The translations under genes and the position numbers were made by a program. A DNA stretch of 64,000 nucleotides from Arion vulgaris (Eukaryota; Mollusca; Gastropoda; Stylommatophora; Arionidae). The notes under the pieces were generated by a model. The model searched no databases. It was given only the letters and a program-made list of their open reading frames with translations, and was not told the origin of the DNA. Location of the stretch: contig CM036764.1 in NCBI GenBank assembly GCA_020796225.1, positions 55,874,498 through 55,938,497 of the forward strand. The letters are read 5' to 3'. Positions 45,120 to 55,288 of this stretch are shown one piece after another (the first letter of the stretch is position 1; the number at the start of each line of letters is the position of its first letter).

Positions 45120-45925
45120 GCATCGATTGGGTAGAAAATAGTCAACTAGAAGATTTGAATTTTGCAGATGATATTGCCTTGTTAAGTAGAAACAACCAAG
45201 ATATGCAAAGAAAAACAGACAACTTGTCATCTATAGCATCAAAAGTTGGACTGCAGATAAGCTATGAAAAAACAAATATAATGAAGACACCTATGGCAAG
45301 TAAAGCAGATATCACCCTGGAATCTAAAATGATAAAAATAACAGAGCAGTTCATCTATTTAGGTAGCAATTTTGATTGCACAAGAAATGTTAAAAAGAAA
45401 TTATGATACGAATTGGCAAAGCAACATCAGCTTTTAAAAGTCTAAATAAAATATGGAACTGCAAGTTATATAGTATTAAAACTAAATTACGAATTTTCAA
45501 TTTAAATGTTGTACAATCCTAAATATGCAGCCAGAGTTGGAATGGAAGATATAGAAAGCAAGTTGAATGCATTTGAAAATAGATGTCTACGAAAAATAAT
45601 GAATGTAAAATTAAACGAATTCAGGAGAAGTGATGAAATCAGAGAAATGTCTGGTCAACCACTAGTAACAACTGTTATAAGAAAGAGAAGATGGAGATAT
45701 GTTGGACACACCTTGAGGAGAAATGATAAACGAATATCAAAGTAGGCATTGAAGTGGGATGCAAAGGGTTCAAGAAAGAGAGACGACCTAAGAAGACCCT
45801 GAAACGAACTTTGCTGAAAGAGGCAAGAAATATCGGTTTCAGTTCCATGGAGGAGATTGAGCAAGTTGCCCAGTATAGAGCGGTATGGAGAATTTACTTG
45901 CAGGCCCTATGTAACTTCTGAGAAT
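45120..45925 (+). pseudogene. LINE L2 reverse transcriptase fragment (includes FADD motif)
   Basis: It begins at the catalytic motif C: LEDLNFADDIALLSRNNQDM. It continues with SIASKVGLQISYEKTNIMK, ITEQFIYLGSNFDCTRNVKK, IESKLNAFENRCLRKIMNV and REMSGQPLVTTVIRKRRW, then RYVGHTLRRNDKRISK. Stops follow KKKL (near 45403) and RISK (near 45743), and other frame breaks occur. This is the reference copy for the L2-derived arrays elsewhere in the window. The bacterial-like length is irrelevant; it is a 5'-truncated retrotransposon. Confidence 0.85.
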
Positions 45926-46257
45926 ACTTCTCAGATAAACATGACGTCAATCTGGACAATATAATACAAACAGAAGTTGATAAACAAGAAATGTCAACAT
46001 ATTCCTGGAACCGAACAAATCTGGTTTTCATCGCTGAAAGTTGCAGACGAAATGCAGGAAATATATTTCACTGACAGTGGATTTTCTTTCTTTAAAATAT
46101 ATTTTTTAAAACTTTTTCAAAGTGCGGAAATGAAGATGGGGAAAAATACCGGTAGAACTGCTGAAACTGGGCGAAGATAAATGAGATGTTAATGATGCTG
46201 TGTGCATACATGTAGTATACATTTCAGAACAGATTTGAGTTGCCAATGTACATGATG

Positions 46258-46580
46258 TCTAACTAACACCTGCCATCAACATCAGTATAAGAAAGAAAGT
46301 TGGCCCACAACTTTGCTTGAATTACATTGAGAAACAAAGAATGAAGTGGTTCGGAGACTTAATAAGAAGGAAACCAAACTCCACAGTATACAGAGCCTTC
46401 TACAACAGAACATTAGGAAAGAATGAGAGAGGAAGACGCCGAAAAAGACGGTTAGATGGTATAGCAGAATCATGTCAAAGAATAAAAATAACAATCACCC
46501 AAGCCAAGACAGAAGCAGAATACGACAACACTTGTAAACAACCAGGTAGCAGTGTGAAGACCTGGCATGTCGGAATCTAG
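46258..46580 (+). pseudogene. LINE L3 3' end, single terminal unit
   Basis: It encodes LNYIEKQRMKWFGDLIRRKP, STVYRAFYNRTLGKNERGRR and RKRRLDGIAESCQRIKITIT, with one 3' unit (AACAACCAGGTAGCAGTGTG). Compare 55289-56591. Confidence 0.8.
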
Positions 46581-46689
46581 GGCACGAAGTTTCCCCACAG
46601 ATTCTTCTTCTTTCTCGTTCGTCCACTGTTAATTCAGGCGGAAAGTCATGACGTCGGGTTTTTGCGCTTCTGACTGATTTTTCGTGGAC

Positions 46690-47115
46690 CTATATTACCC
46701 TTTTACTGGCATCCCTCAACCATATGGACAGCCTCGCCGACTTCAGAGGTACTTGAAGATTAGATCCTTCAAGGGAGATCGTTGCAGAAGACTGGTTGTC
46801 TTTGTAACTCTTTCTCGGACAGTTAGTTAGTGAAGGCAGAAAGGATGACTTCTCTAGTGGCTTTCCTGCCTTTGGTGAGGTCGTTATGTACGCAACGTAA
46901 GATAAATCACTCTTATAGTGCCACAAATTTAGGCTTGTATTTACGCCAAAGAGCATGGCTTACTCTACGCTGACTGGGTGAGGTCGCTCCGATAAAGACC
47001 CGAGCGACCTCGACCCTTCTAGGTCTAGTCACAGAAACCGTCACCTTTCTTGTATTCATTGCTCTTTTACGATCATTTTTCGCCGTATGTTTGGGCTTTT
47101 TTATCTTCGCCAAAG
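46690..47115 (-). pseudogene. Unidentified coding remnant, possibly transposon ORF1
   Basis: Two overlapping minus-strand frames give a basic segment (RPRRVEVARVFIGATSPSQ, 46913-47113) and a second segment (WHYKSDLSYVAYITTSPKAG through SARLSIWLRDASKR, 46690-46956). They may be one frameshifted protein. I do not recognise it. Stretches 46590-46690 and 47115-47550 show nothing supportable. Confidence 0.25.
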
Positions 47116-47569
47116 AGTATGTCTACAATATGCGCTCTTTCTGACTATATGAGATCCTTCCGGATTAGGAACATTCTCAGTCATTGGAGACTCATGTGCT
47201 TTGCCAAACAAAAGATCATATGTTGGCGGTATGCTTAGCCTTTATGTGATCTGAGCCATGGTGTTTGGACGTCATCTGTGTAGGATGATCGGCGTCCGAA
47301 AAGTATTGCCCTTAGCCAATGTTTGGGTTTGTACCAGTCAAGCCTTTACATTATCGGCCTTACTTTTCTATCCGCGGTGAGTTTGTTCCAGAGTAGGAGA
47401 ATGCTCATCCGTTTTGGGGCGCCTGTCGGGACTTGGCAATTTGCATGGATTTACTCTGCATTTTTCCTGTTCCCGGGAAACATTGGACTGGGGCTGCGCA
47501 CATATATTTTAGAGGGTCGTTTCAATTGGCGTTAGCAGCGTAACTGAAATTTTGCGCACGCCATCATCA

Positions 47570-47755
47570 TCCACCTCAGTTCTTCCGGGGATGTTAGTTG
47601 TAAATGCAACAGTACCTTGCCCGGTTGCTCCAGGGAGGGCAGTCCCTTTAGGCATCACCCACCTGTTCTTCCAGGGATGTTAGTTGTTAATACAACAGTA
47701 CCTCCAGACTGTTGTCCCAGGAGGAGTAGTTTCGTTAGGCACTAAACAGGAACTT
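47570..47755 (+). repeat. Diverged tandem duplication
   Basis: Two copies of about 95 bp sharing CTTCC.GGGATGTTAGTTGT, CAACAGTACCT and the 'ttaggca' ends. Confidence 0.65.
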
Positions 47756-47769
47756 TAGAATTTACGCTT

Positions 47770-48135
47770 TGTCAACCTTACCCAGCACACTAGTCACGAC
47801 AGAGATGAAGTGTCTACGCAGAATGCTAGGTGTAACAAGAAGACACCGGTTGAGAAATGAAGAAGTCAGGAATAAAGTGGGTACAACATCAGTACTAGAC
47901 TTCATCAAGAAACAACAAATTAAATGGTTCGGCCACGTAAGCAGATTACCAACAGACAGTGCACCTCAAAGAGCAATGCTGCTCCGATACAATGGGTACT
48001 AATCAAAAATCCGGCCACGCAAAATATGGACCTCAGAGATAACAGAGGCGTGAGACTATCTACGAAGCACATACAAGGTCCCGTTTTAGAAATATCTTCT
48101 TGACCTGACGCTATGAGGCAAACAAGATTCGAGAA
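47770..48135 (+). pseudogene. LINE RT C-terminal fragment (family L4)
   Basis: It encodes VTTEMKCLRRMLGVTRRHRL, VRNKVGTTSVLDFIKKQQIK and WFGHVSRLPTDSAPQRAMLL, then stops and frameshifts through KIRPRKIWTSEITEA. It is the best L4 copy in the window. Confidence 0.8.
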
Positions 48136-48299
48136 AGAAGAAACCCAGCAAATGTATTTGCACTAAGTCTTTGATATGCAGTTTGCCGCAATCTTCCCGT
48201 GTGTCGACACGATACGTTACAGCATTTTCAGAGACACTTGTCGAGACTTTTGATTCGTTACGCATCGTTTTTATTGATTCTTGCCCCACAGCTGGCAAT

Positions 48300-48800
48300 T
48301 TGCTTGCGACCCTTTACTCCGGGGTAGTTGGGATTCCTTCACAGGCGACTATGGTTTTTTTTGCGTTTCTGTTGTTTCTCACCGTGCACACCTTCACACT
48401 TCCTCTAGCTTGTCCGGACACATAGCTCAACTCGGGTCCTCTCCTCAGAGCTCCGAATTTCGCCCTATCTGGGCCCACGTGCAACTCAGACCCATGTTTT
48501 GCTCCGCGCGGGCCCACGTCACTTACCTAGATGCACCCCTCATCCATTCATGTTTGTCCGTTCAGCTTTTTGCTTCGGCCAGGAGAGACGTGCATTAATA
48601 GTCACTCTGGGATTCCACTCGTCTGTGTTTGCGAGCGGATCTCATCCAACATGACTACGTCTGCAACATTACTTATACCAGAAGTAGTCCTCCCTCGATC
48701 CCTGCCCGCTTAGCCAGACTGGAACCACCGTCTGTTTCCATGGTCACCATAAGGAGGTGGGGCAGGATCATGATTAGTGCCAGCTGACTAAACCTGGCGC
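48300..48800 (-). repeat. Long dispersed repeat D2, inverted copy
   Basis: The reverse complement matches 2195-2650 over most of its length (CTTGTCCGGACA, CTCAGAGCTCCG, GATCCCTGCCCGCTTAGCCA). Confidence 0.65.
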
Positions 48801-48884
48801 GGCGTTGTCCCTATGCGCCTATGACTCCCTAACAGATTCAAGTTTACTCTAGTGTCTCAGTGTCTCAATGGATGTCAAGTAGAC

Positions 48885-49060
48885 AAGAGAATAAGAAGTT
48901 TTCAAGAGCTCCACTGGGAGCACCGGAGACAATGAATATCATCAATAAGAAGTTTTCAAGAGCTCCACGGGGAGCAACCGGAGACAATGAATATCATCAA
49001 TAAGAAGTTTTCAAGAGCTCCAGGGAGAGCACCGGAGACATTGAATATCATCAATAAATA
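48885..49060 (+). repeat. Array of about 60 bp
   Basis: Three copies of ATAAGAAGTTTTCAAGAGCT plus a GGAGCACCGGAGACAATGAA segment. Confidence 0.9.
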
Positions 49061-49084
49061 GACAGAGAACAAGTATTAGGGCTT

Positions 49085-49330
49085 CCAGAAAAAATAAATA
49101 ACCAAACACAGGATTCGAACCACCAACCTTTATTTCTTACGGTACCCATTGCCTAGCCTTACAGACGAGCGCTTCTTACGGTACCCATTGCCTAGCCTTA
49201 CAGACGACGTTTAGGTAACTCATGCCTAGCCTCCAGGATCAGATACCAGGCATTTACGGTACCATTGCTAGCCTTACAGACGAGCGTTTACGTACCATTG
49301 CCTAGCCTTAAACAGCGCTAAATAGCTCTC
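49085..49330 (-). repeat. tRNA-like SINE head with amplified arm
   Basis: The minus strand contains a B box (GGTTGGTGGTTCGAATCC) preceded by about five degenerate copies of a 39-bp segment GTCTGTAAGGCTAGGCAATG plus GGTACCGTAAGAA. It looks like the 5' half of a tRNA-derived SINE amplified in tandem. Confidence 0.5.
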
Positions 49331-49507
49331 GCTCATGTCGATCTATAGCATGTCATCTAGAATGAGTGGTTTCTATAAAATGCAACTTTAATACAGTGCT
49401 AAATGTTTTGATTTCTGACCTGTTCTTTAACAGATGTTCACTGGTTCATTGCCTGGTTACCATTGTAGATTGATTTCCTGATCTTGTTTATATTTATTGA
49501 TTCATTG

Positions 49508-49680
49508 TAACGGTTTACTAGGCAGGTAGATAACGTTACAAGATATACTTTGGATACACTCGAGTAACGGTTTACTAGCCAGGTAGATAACCGTTACAAG
49601 ATATACTTTATACACTCGGTAACGGTTACTACAGGTAGATAACGTTACAAGATATACTTTGGTACACTCGGAGTAACAAA
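49508..49680 (+). repeat. 57-bp array, three copies
   Basis: Units contain GGTAGATAACGTTACAAGAT and TAACGGTTTACTAG; the third copy is damaged. Confidence 0.85.
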
Positions 49681-49682
49681 CA

Positions 49683-50010
49683 GGACGAGAGAGAAAGAGT
49701 GAGATAGAAGAGTCAGATAGAAAGAGTGAGATAGAAAGAGTGAGAAAGAAAGAGTGAGAGAGAAAGAGTGAGATAGAAAGAGTGAGATAGAAAGAAAAGA
49801 GAGAAAGGAGATAGAAGAGTGAGAGAAGAGTGAGATGAAAGAGTGAGATAGAAAGAGTGAAGGAGATGAGAAGAGTGAGATAGAAAGAGTGAAGAGAGAA
49901 AGAGTGAGATAGAAAGAGTGAGAGAAAGAGTGAGATGAGAAAGAGTGAGAGAAGAAGAGAGAAAGAGTGAGAGAGAAAGAGTGAGATAGAAAGAGTGAGA
50001 GAGCGAGAAT
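49683..50010 (+). repeat. GA-rich 14-bp array
   Basis: Units of GAGTGAGATAGAAA and GAGTGAGAGAGAAA; purine-only except for isolated T. Confidence 0.95.
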
Positions 50011-50024
50011 ACTGACTAATTCAG

Positions 50025-50255
50025 TTTTAAAGCCGAAGGATTAACTTCATTGCACCGGGTTTTACCCTTTATGGTTCGGTCCCTCTCAGCAGAAATCACA
50101 CGCCCCTTGCTGAGAGTATTGCACAAATCATGAACTCCGTAGCTACTGCACAAATACCCTCGTGAACAGAACGGCGTGGTCCTGATTCGAACCCATGACC
50201 TTTGACTGGCAAGGCAAGGGTTTAACCACTTAACCACAGAGACGCCCAGAGGTAT
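50025..50255 (-). mobile_element. tRNA-derived SINE, family B (copy 1)
   Basis: On the minus strand it has an A-box-like TGGTTAAGTGG and B-box GGGTTCGAATC, then a body with AGCTACGGAGTTCATGATTT and CACGCCCCTTGCTGAGAG (as its complement). It ends in CCGGTGCAATGAAGTTAATC. It is homologous to 61475-61733. Confidence 0.75.
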
Positions 50256-50480
50256 ATATTACAATAGGAATGTACAAAGAAGTAACTACAAGATTACACG
50301 GATTGTAAAGGTTAAATTAAGCACATACAAAAACTCTTTGTAGTTAAAATCCTATAAGCATAGACTGCAATAAAGCTGCTGCACTGACACAATTAAACGA
50401 TTTAAAAAAACATTCCCTACAAAGATTCTTCATATCTTCAAAGTTACATCTGGAACCCTCGCCGGTACTACGAAGTTTGT

Positions 50481-50577
50481 GCAATGCAGCTGGAGATCTT
50501 TCTGTGTAAGAAAGAAGAGATCTGAACAATGCAGCTGGAGATCTTTCTGTGTAAGAAAGAAGAGATCTGAACAATGC
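50481..50577 (+). repeat. 46-bp direct duplication
   Basis: Two copies of GCAGCTGGAGATCTTTCTGT plus GTAAGAAAGAAGAGATCTGA. No gene in 50255-50640. Confidence 0.85.
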
Positions 50578-50644
50578 ATGGTTATTCGATAAAGTGCAAG
50601 GATGTTGGTCTTATCAACACACTTAACGAAACACATCATCTTCT

Positions 50645-51365
50645 TCTACTACTTCTTCTTCTTCTTCTTTGTCGTCACACTGCTACCGGGTTGTTGCCCA
50701 GTGTCGTCACACTGTACCGGGTTGTTGCCCAGTGTCGTCTACACTGCTACCGGGTTGTTGCCCAGTGTCGTCACACTGCGTCGTCACACTGCTACCGGGT
50801 TGTTGCCCAGTGTCGTCACACTGCTACCGGGTTGTTGCCCAGTATCGTGATTTTCTGTTTTTGTCCGGTGCTGTTCTAGAGGTTGGGATGATTGTTATTT
50901 TTGCTCTTTCACGGGATTCTGCAATGCCATCTAACCATCTTTTCCGTGGTCTTCCTCTTGCCTTCTTTCCCGATGTTCTGTTGTAGAAGACTCTGTATAC
51001 TGTGGACTTTGGATGCATTCTTATTAAGTGGCCAAACCACTTCATTCTTTGTTTATCTATGTAATTCACGCACGATTTTGTGCCAACTTTCTTTCTTATG
51101 CTGATGTTATTGATTCTGTCTTTTCTTGTGTTGTTGGTAACTTTTCGCAGGCAACGCATTTCACATGTAGTTATTTTTGTGATTGCGCTTTGCTCATTGT
51201 CCATGTATGGCTCTGGTAACACAAAGTAGGTATGAAAATGCTGTTGATAATCTGTTGCTTAGCTGCCTGTGAAATTTTGGGTGCCTTAACAATGGGGCTA
51301 GCTGGTAGGTTACAACATTTGCTTTTTGTACTCTAGCCTCTATCTCTCTATCCAGTTTTCATACT
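50645..51365 (-). pseudogene. LINE L3 C-terminal fragment with about six-unit 3' array
   Basis: The minus strand encodes MDNEQSAITKITTCEMRCLR, SIRKKVGTKSCVNYIDKQRM, KWFGHLIRMHPKSTVYRVFY and RPRKRWLDGIAESRERAKIT. The 3' 32-bp unit is present about six times, some shortened (50672-50850), then a GAAGAAGAAG-type tail. 5'-truncated near 51365. Confidence 0.85.
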
Positions 51366-51419
51366 TCTGTAAAACATCACTTTACAAAACAAAATGACAA
51401 CTTTCTTGCAACCATCTTT

Positions 51420-51660
51420 TCATTATTATTCCACTCGTACCGTTTTATGTTACATAGGACCTGCAAGCAATTTCTCCATACCGCTCTATCCTGGGCAGCT
51501 CTTTCAATACCGTATATGGAGCTGAGTCCGTTATTTCTAACCCATCTCAGTAAATTTCGTTTTAGGGTTTGTCTATGGGATCCTCTCTTTCTTGAAACTT
51601 TTGCCTTCCACTTCTATACCTACTTTGGTATTCTGTAATCATTTCTTCTCAATGTGTGTC
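51420..51660 (-). pseudogene. LINE L2 3' fragment
   Basis: The minus strand matches 45740-45910 (RNxGLSSIYGIERAAQDRAV-like, SRKRGSHRQTLKRNLLRW-like). It leads into the 76-bp array. Confidence 0.7.
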
Positions 51661-52990
51661 CAACATATCTCCATCTTCTCTTTCTTATAACAGTTGTCAC
51701 TAGTGATTGACCAGACATTTCTTCTCAAGGTGTGTCCAACATATCTCTATCTTCTCTTTCTTATAACAATTGTTACTAGTGGTTGATCAGACATTTCTTC
51801 TCAATGTATGTCCAACGTATCTCCATCTTCTCTTTCTTATAACAGTTGTTACTAGTGGTTGATCAGATATTTCTTCTCAAGGTGTGTCCAACGTATCTCC
51901 ATCTTCTCTTTCTTATAACAGTTGTTACTAGTGGTTGACCAGACATTTCTTCTCAAGGTGTGTCCAACATATCTCTATCTTCTCTTTCTTATAACAGTTG
52001 TTACTAGTGGTTGATCAGATATTTCTTTTCAAGGTATACCCAACATATCTTCATCTTCTTTTTCTTATAACAGTTGTTACTAGTGGTTGATCAGACATTT
52101 CTTCTCAAGCTATGTCCAGCATATCTTCATCTTCTCCTTCTTATAACAGTTGTTACTAGTGGTTGATCAGACATTTCTTCTCAAGCTATGTCCAGCATAT
52201 CTTCATCTTCTCCTTCTTATAACAGTTGTTACTAGTGGTTGATCAGACATTTCTTCTCAAGCTATGTCAGCATATCTCCATCTTCTCTTTCTTATAACAG
52301 TTGTTACTAGTGGTTGACCAGACATTTCTTCTCAGAGTATGTTCAACGTATCTTTATCTTCTCCTTCTTATAACAGTTGTTACTAGTAGTTGACCAGACA
52401 TTTCTTCTCAGAGTATGTTCAACGTATCTTTATCTTCTCCTTCTTATAACAGTTATTACTAGTAGTTGACCAGACATTTCTTCTCAATGTATGTCCAACA
52501 TATCTTCATCTTCTCTTTCTTATAACAGTTGTTACTAGTGGTTGACCAGACATTTCTTCTCAGAGTATGTCCAACGTATCTTCATCTTCTCTTTCTTATA
52601 ACAATTGTTACTAGTGGTTGACCAGACATTTCTTCTCAGAGTATGTCCAACGTATCTTCATCTTCTCTTTCTTATAACAATTGTTACTAGTGGTTGACCA
52701 GACATTTCTTCTCAGAGTATGTCCAACATATCTTCATCTTCTCTTTCTTATAACAATTGTTACTAGTGGTTGACCAGACATTTCTTCTCAAGGTATGTTC
52801 CAGCATATCTCCATCTTCTCTTTCTTATAACAATTATTACTAGTAGTTGACCAGACATTTCTTCTCAAGGTATGTCCAATATATCTCTATCTTCTCCTTC
52901 TTATAACAATTGTTACCAGTGGTTGATCAGACATTTCTTCTCAAGGTATGTCCAATATATCTCCCTTTTCTCCTTCTTATAACAGTTGCT
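51636..52990 (-). repeat. 76-bp tandem array derived from LINE L2
   Basis: There are about 18 copies. The minus strand of each encodes MSGQPLVTTVIRKRRWRY-type peptide with VGHTLRR. Copies differ by substitutions (AAGGTGTG, AGAGTATG, AAGCTATG) in small groups, showing stepwise expansion. Confidence 0.92.
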
Positions 52991-53067
52991 ACTTTCATAA
53001 ATTTACTTTCAAATGCATTCAACTTGATGCAACAATTTACATAACTCGAAATCGTTGTATCAAACAT

Positions 53068-53105
53068 CTCTCTCTCTCTCTCTCTCCATCTCTCTCTCCC
53101 TTTTT
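53068..53105 (+). repeat. CT microsatellite
   Basis: A CTCTCT run. The flanking region 52990-53460 shows no gene. Confidence 0.9.
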
Positions 53106-53459
53106 TACTTTAAGCAATTACATACATTCTATCACGTGCAAACATTACAACGTGCAATTACTGGCCACCAGGACACACTATAATTACACATTAATTACTC
53201 ATTAATTACATATGTAAGTAGGTACTTGACTACACAAATGCTGTAGCAGAGCTAGATCTTGACTCAAGTGCCACAACTCTGCTTGAAATTAGAAGCACTA
53301 CAAGAGGAAAGACCCACTTAGCCGTTTCGTATATTTCAAGCTTCTAGATTTGTCTTTGTTTTCTTTCACAAAAATCTTGCTTAATCTTCTGCCATTAACA
53401 ATAGTCATAGAATAAATACATCACACAGTCACAAACATGCTAATAGTACTACTGGGAGA

Positions 53460-53670
53460 ATTGGTTATTGCTTGGTTCACCGATAACACGCTACGCTAAT
53501 GACCAAGTGTACTATAGATTGTGGGATTCGATGTCAACTTTAGCTACAAATTATCGATGTGTACAAGGTGTAAGGTTGAACTTCAGGAAACACTGATCCT
53601 TTACTTGGGGATCTAAATAACAGGTACCTCTAAAGTCGGAGTAAGTCTCGCCTGAATCTCGCTCTCTCTC
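53460..53670 (+). repeat. Dispersed tRNA-like repeat D4
   Basis: It matches 32080-32290, including GGGATTCGA, GATCCTTTACTTGG and GGAGTAAGTCTCGCCTGAAT. Confidence 0.5.
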
Positions 53671-53689
53671 TTGCAATCACCGCTTAGAC

Positions 53690-53928
53690 TGATGTACCAG
53701 ATTTCCCCATAAATTCAAATTTTTGTCTTATTCATATGAAATTTGATTCATGCAGCCTTAGCATGGGTGTGTTTCGTCACATCTTTAAGCGCCACTTGAG
53801 CACTGATGCTTATCATGGGGCGATGTGTGCGGTTTTAGCCAGCTTTACTGGGTTCGCTCTCCGTCAGCCTTGGGCTGTCCCCAGTCGACCTGCAAGGCAA
53901 CAGGTTGCTATTTTCTTTTCACAAAATA
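53690..53928 (-). repeat. Dispersed repeat D3, inverted
   Basis: The reverse complement matches 1150-1330 and 3020-3160. It ends at the 3' boundary of PLE copy 3. Confidence 0.6.
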
Positions 53929-55288
53929 GATGAGACTGCAGTAAAACTATTTGATTGGCAAAACACGTAATCACAAAGTACTGTAGTTTTACAAATTACA
54001 AAAACAATGACAAAATACAGCAACGTTTCGACCAACAAGGCCTTTATCAAGCAAACGAACAACAGGAGTGACACATTTAAAAAAACCAAATGGACGACCA
54101 AATACAAACGTTTCTAATGAAAATCTGGAAATAAAAACGAAAAACTGGGAATAAAAACGAATAACGAAATAAATGTAACACAAAAAAGCACATAAAAACT
54201 AGAAATAGAACGGAAGAGAAACAATAAAAATCTAGTAAATATATAACTTGAATACATGCAACATATACCCATATAGATTACAAGGCATGGGAAGAGAAAG
54301 TACTAAGAAGCATAGGAATGTAATACGTTGAGCCCACGTGGTCGCAAGGAACCATACAAAGAAATCAACCGATTCTCCAGAGAAATCGACTGCGATCATC
54401 CGAGGAACATGATCGGATGGCTGTGACCTGGACATCGTGAGCTCCTAAATGGCCAGTATCATTGAAATGGGTGGCTACAGGGGTCACAGAGCGTTGGCGT
54501 ATGTCGCGCAAGTGTTGGGCGAATCGGTCACTGAGCCTCTTGCCTGTCTCGCCGATATAAGCCTTGTTACACCGCTTACAGATAATGGCATAGATAAGAT
54601 TACGGGACTCGCATGTGAACCCATCGTCAATAAGAAACGTGCCTAAAGGAAAGATACAGTACGCGTCTGTATCACATAAGCACATGTGTTGCAACGCCGA
54701 CGGCCATACTGAACAGTGCCAAAATGAGTCTGGATATTGGACTTAAGGCGACTGTGTACCAACATATCCTTAAGACTTCTGTCCCGTCTGTAAGCCACCA
54801 AAGGATAGTTGGGAAGACAGAACGGGTCTCAGGATCTGACTTAAGGATAGACAGATGACGGAATAAAACATTTTTCACCAGTGAACTATGGGGGTGGAAA
54901 GTTAAAATAAGTTTTACTCTGTCAGAGTTAGTGGTCCTATGCTGGCTGGTGAGGGCCTGCTGACGAGTGATTTTCTGAACTCGATGCATAGCCCAGACAA
55001 GCACCCTCTCCGGGTATAGACGCCTGCGAAAGAAATCAGCATCTCGCGAGCTCTCTCAAGAAAATCATCGTCCTCGCTACAAAGGCGACGAAGGCGCAAG
55101 AGCTGCGAGAATGGCAAAGAGTTACGACAACCATGGGGATGGGAAGAAGTATAAAGGAGAAAACTATGTGCATCAGTAGGCTTGTAATATACTGATGTAG
55201 TGATAGTGGATAGGCGTATGGAGATAGTAATGTCAAGAAAGTTGACACAAGTAGTGGAGATGTGAGAAGTAAAACGAATAGAAGGGTT

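Noticed and set aside
47323..47535. Hydrophobic 70-residue frame as a membrane protein
   Set aside because: It is short and isolated among transposon remnants, with no supporting motif.
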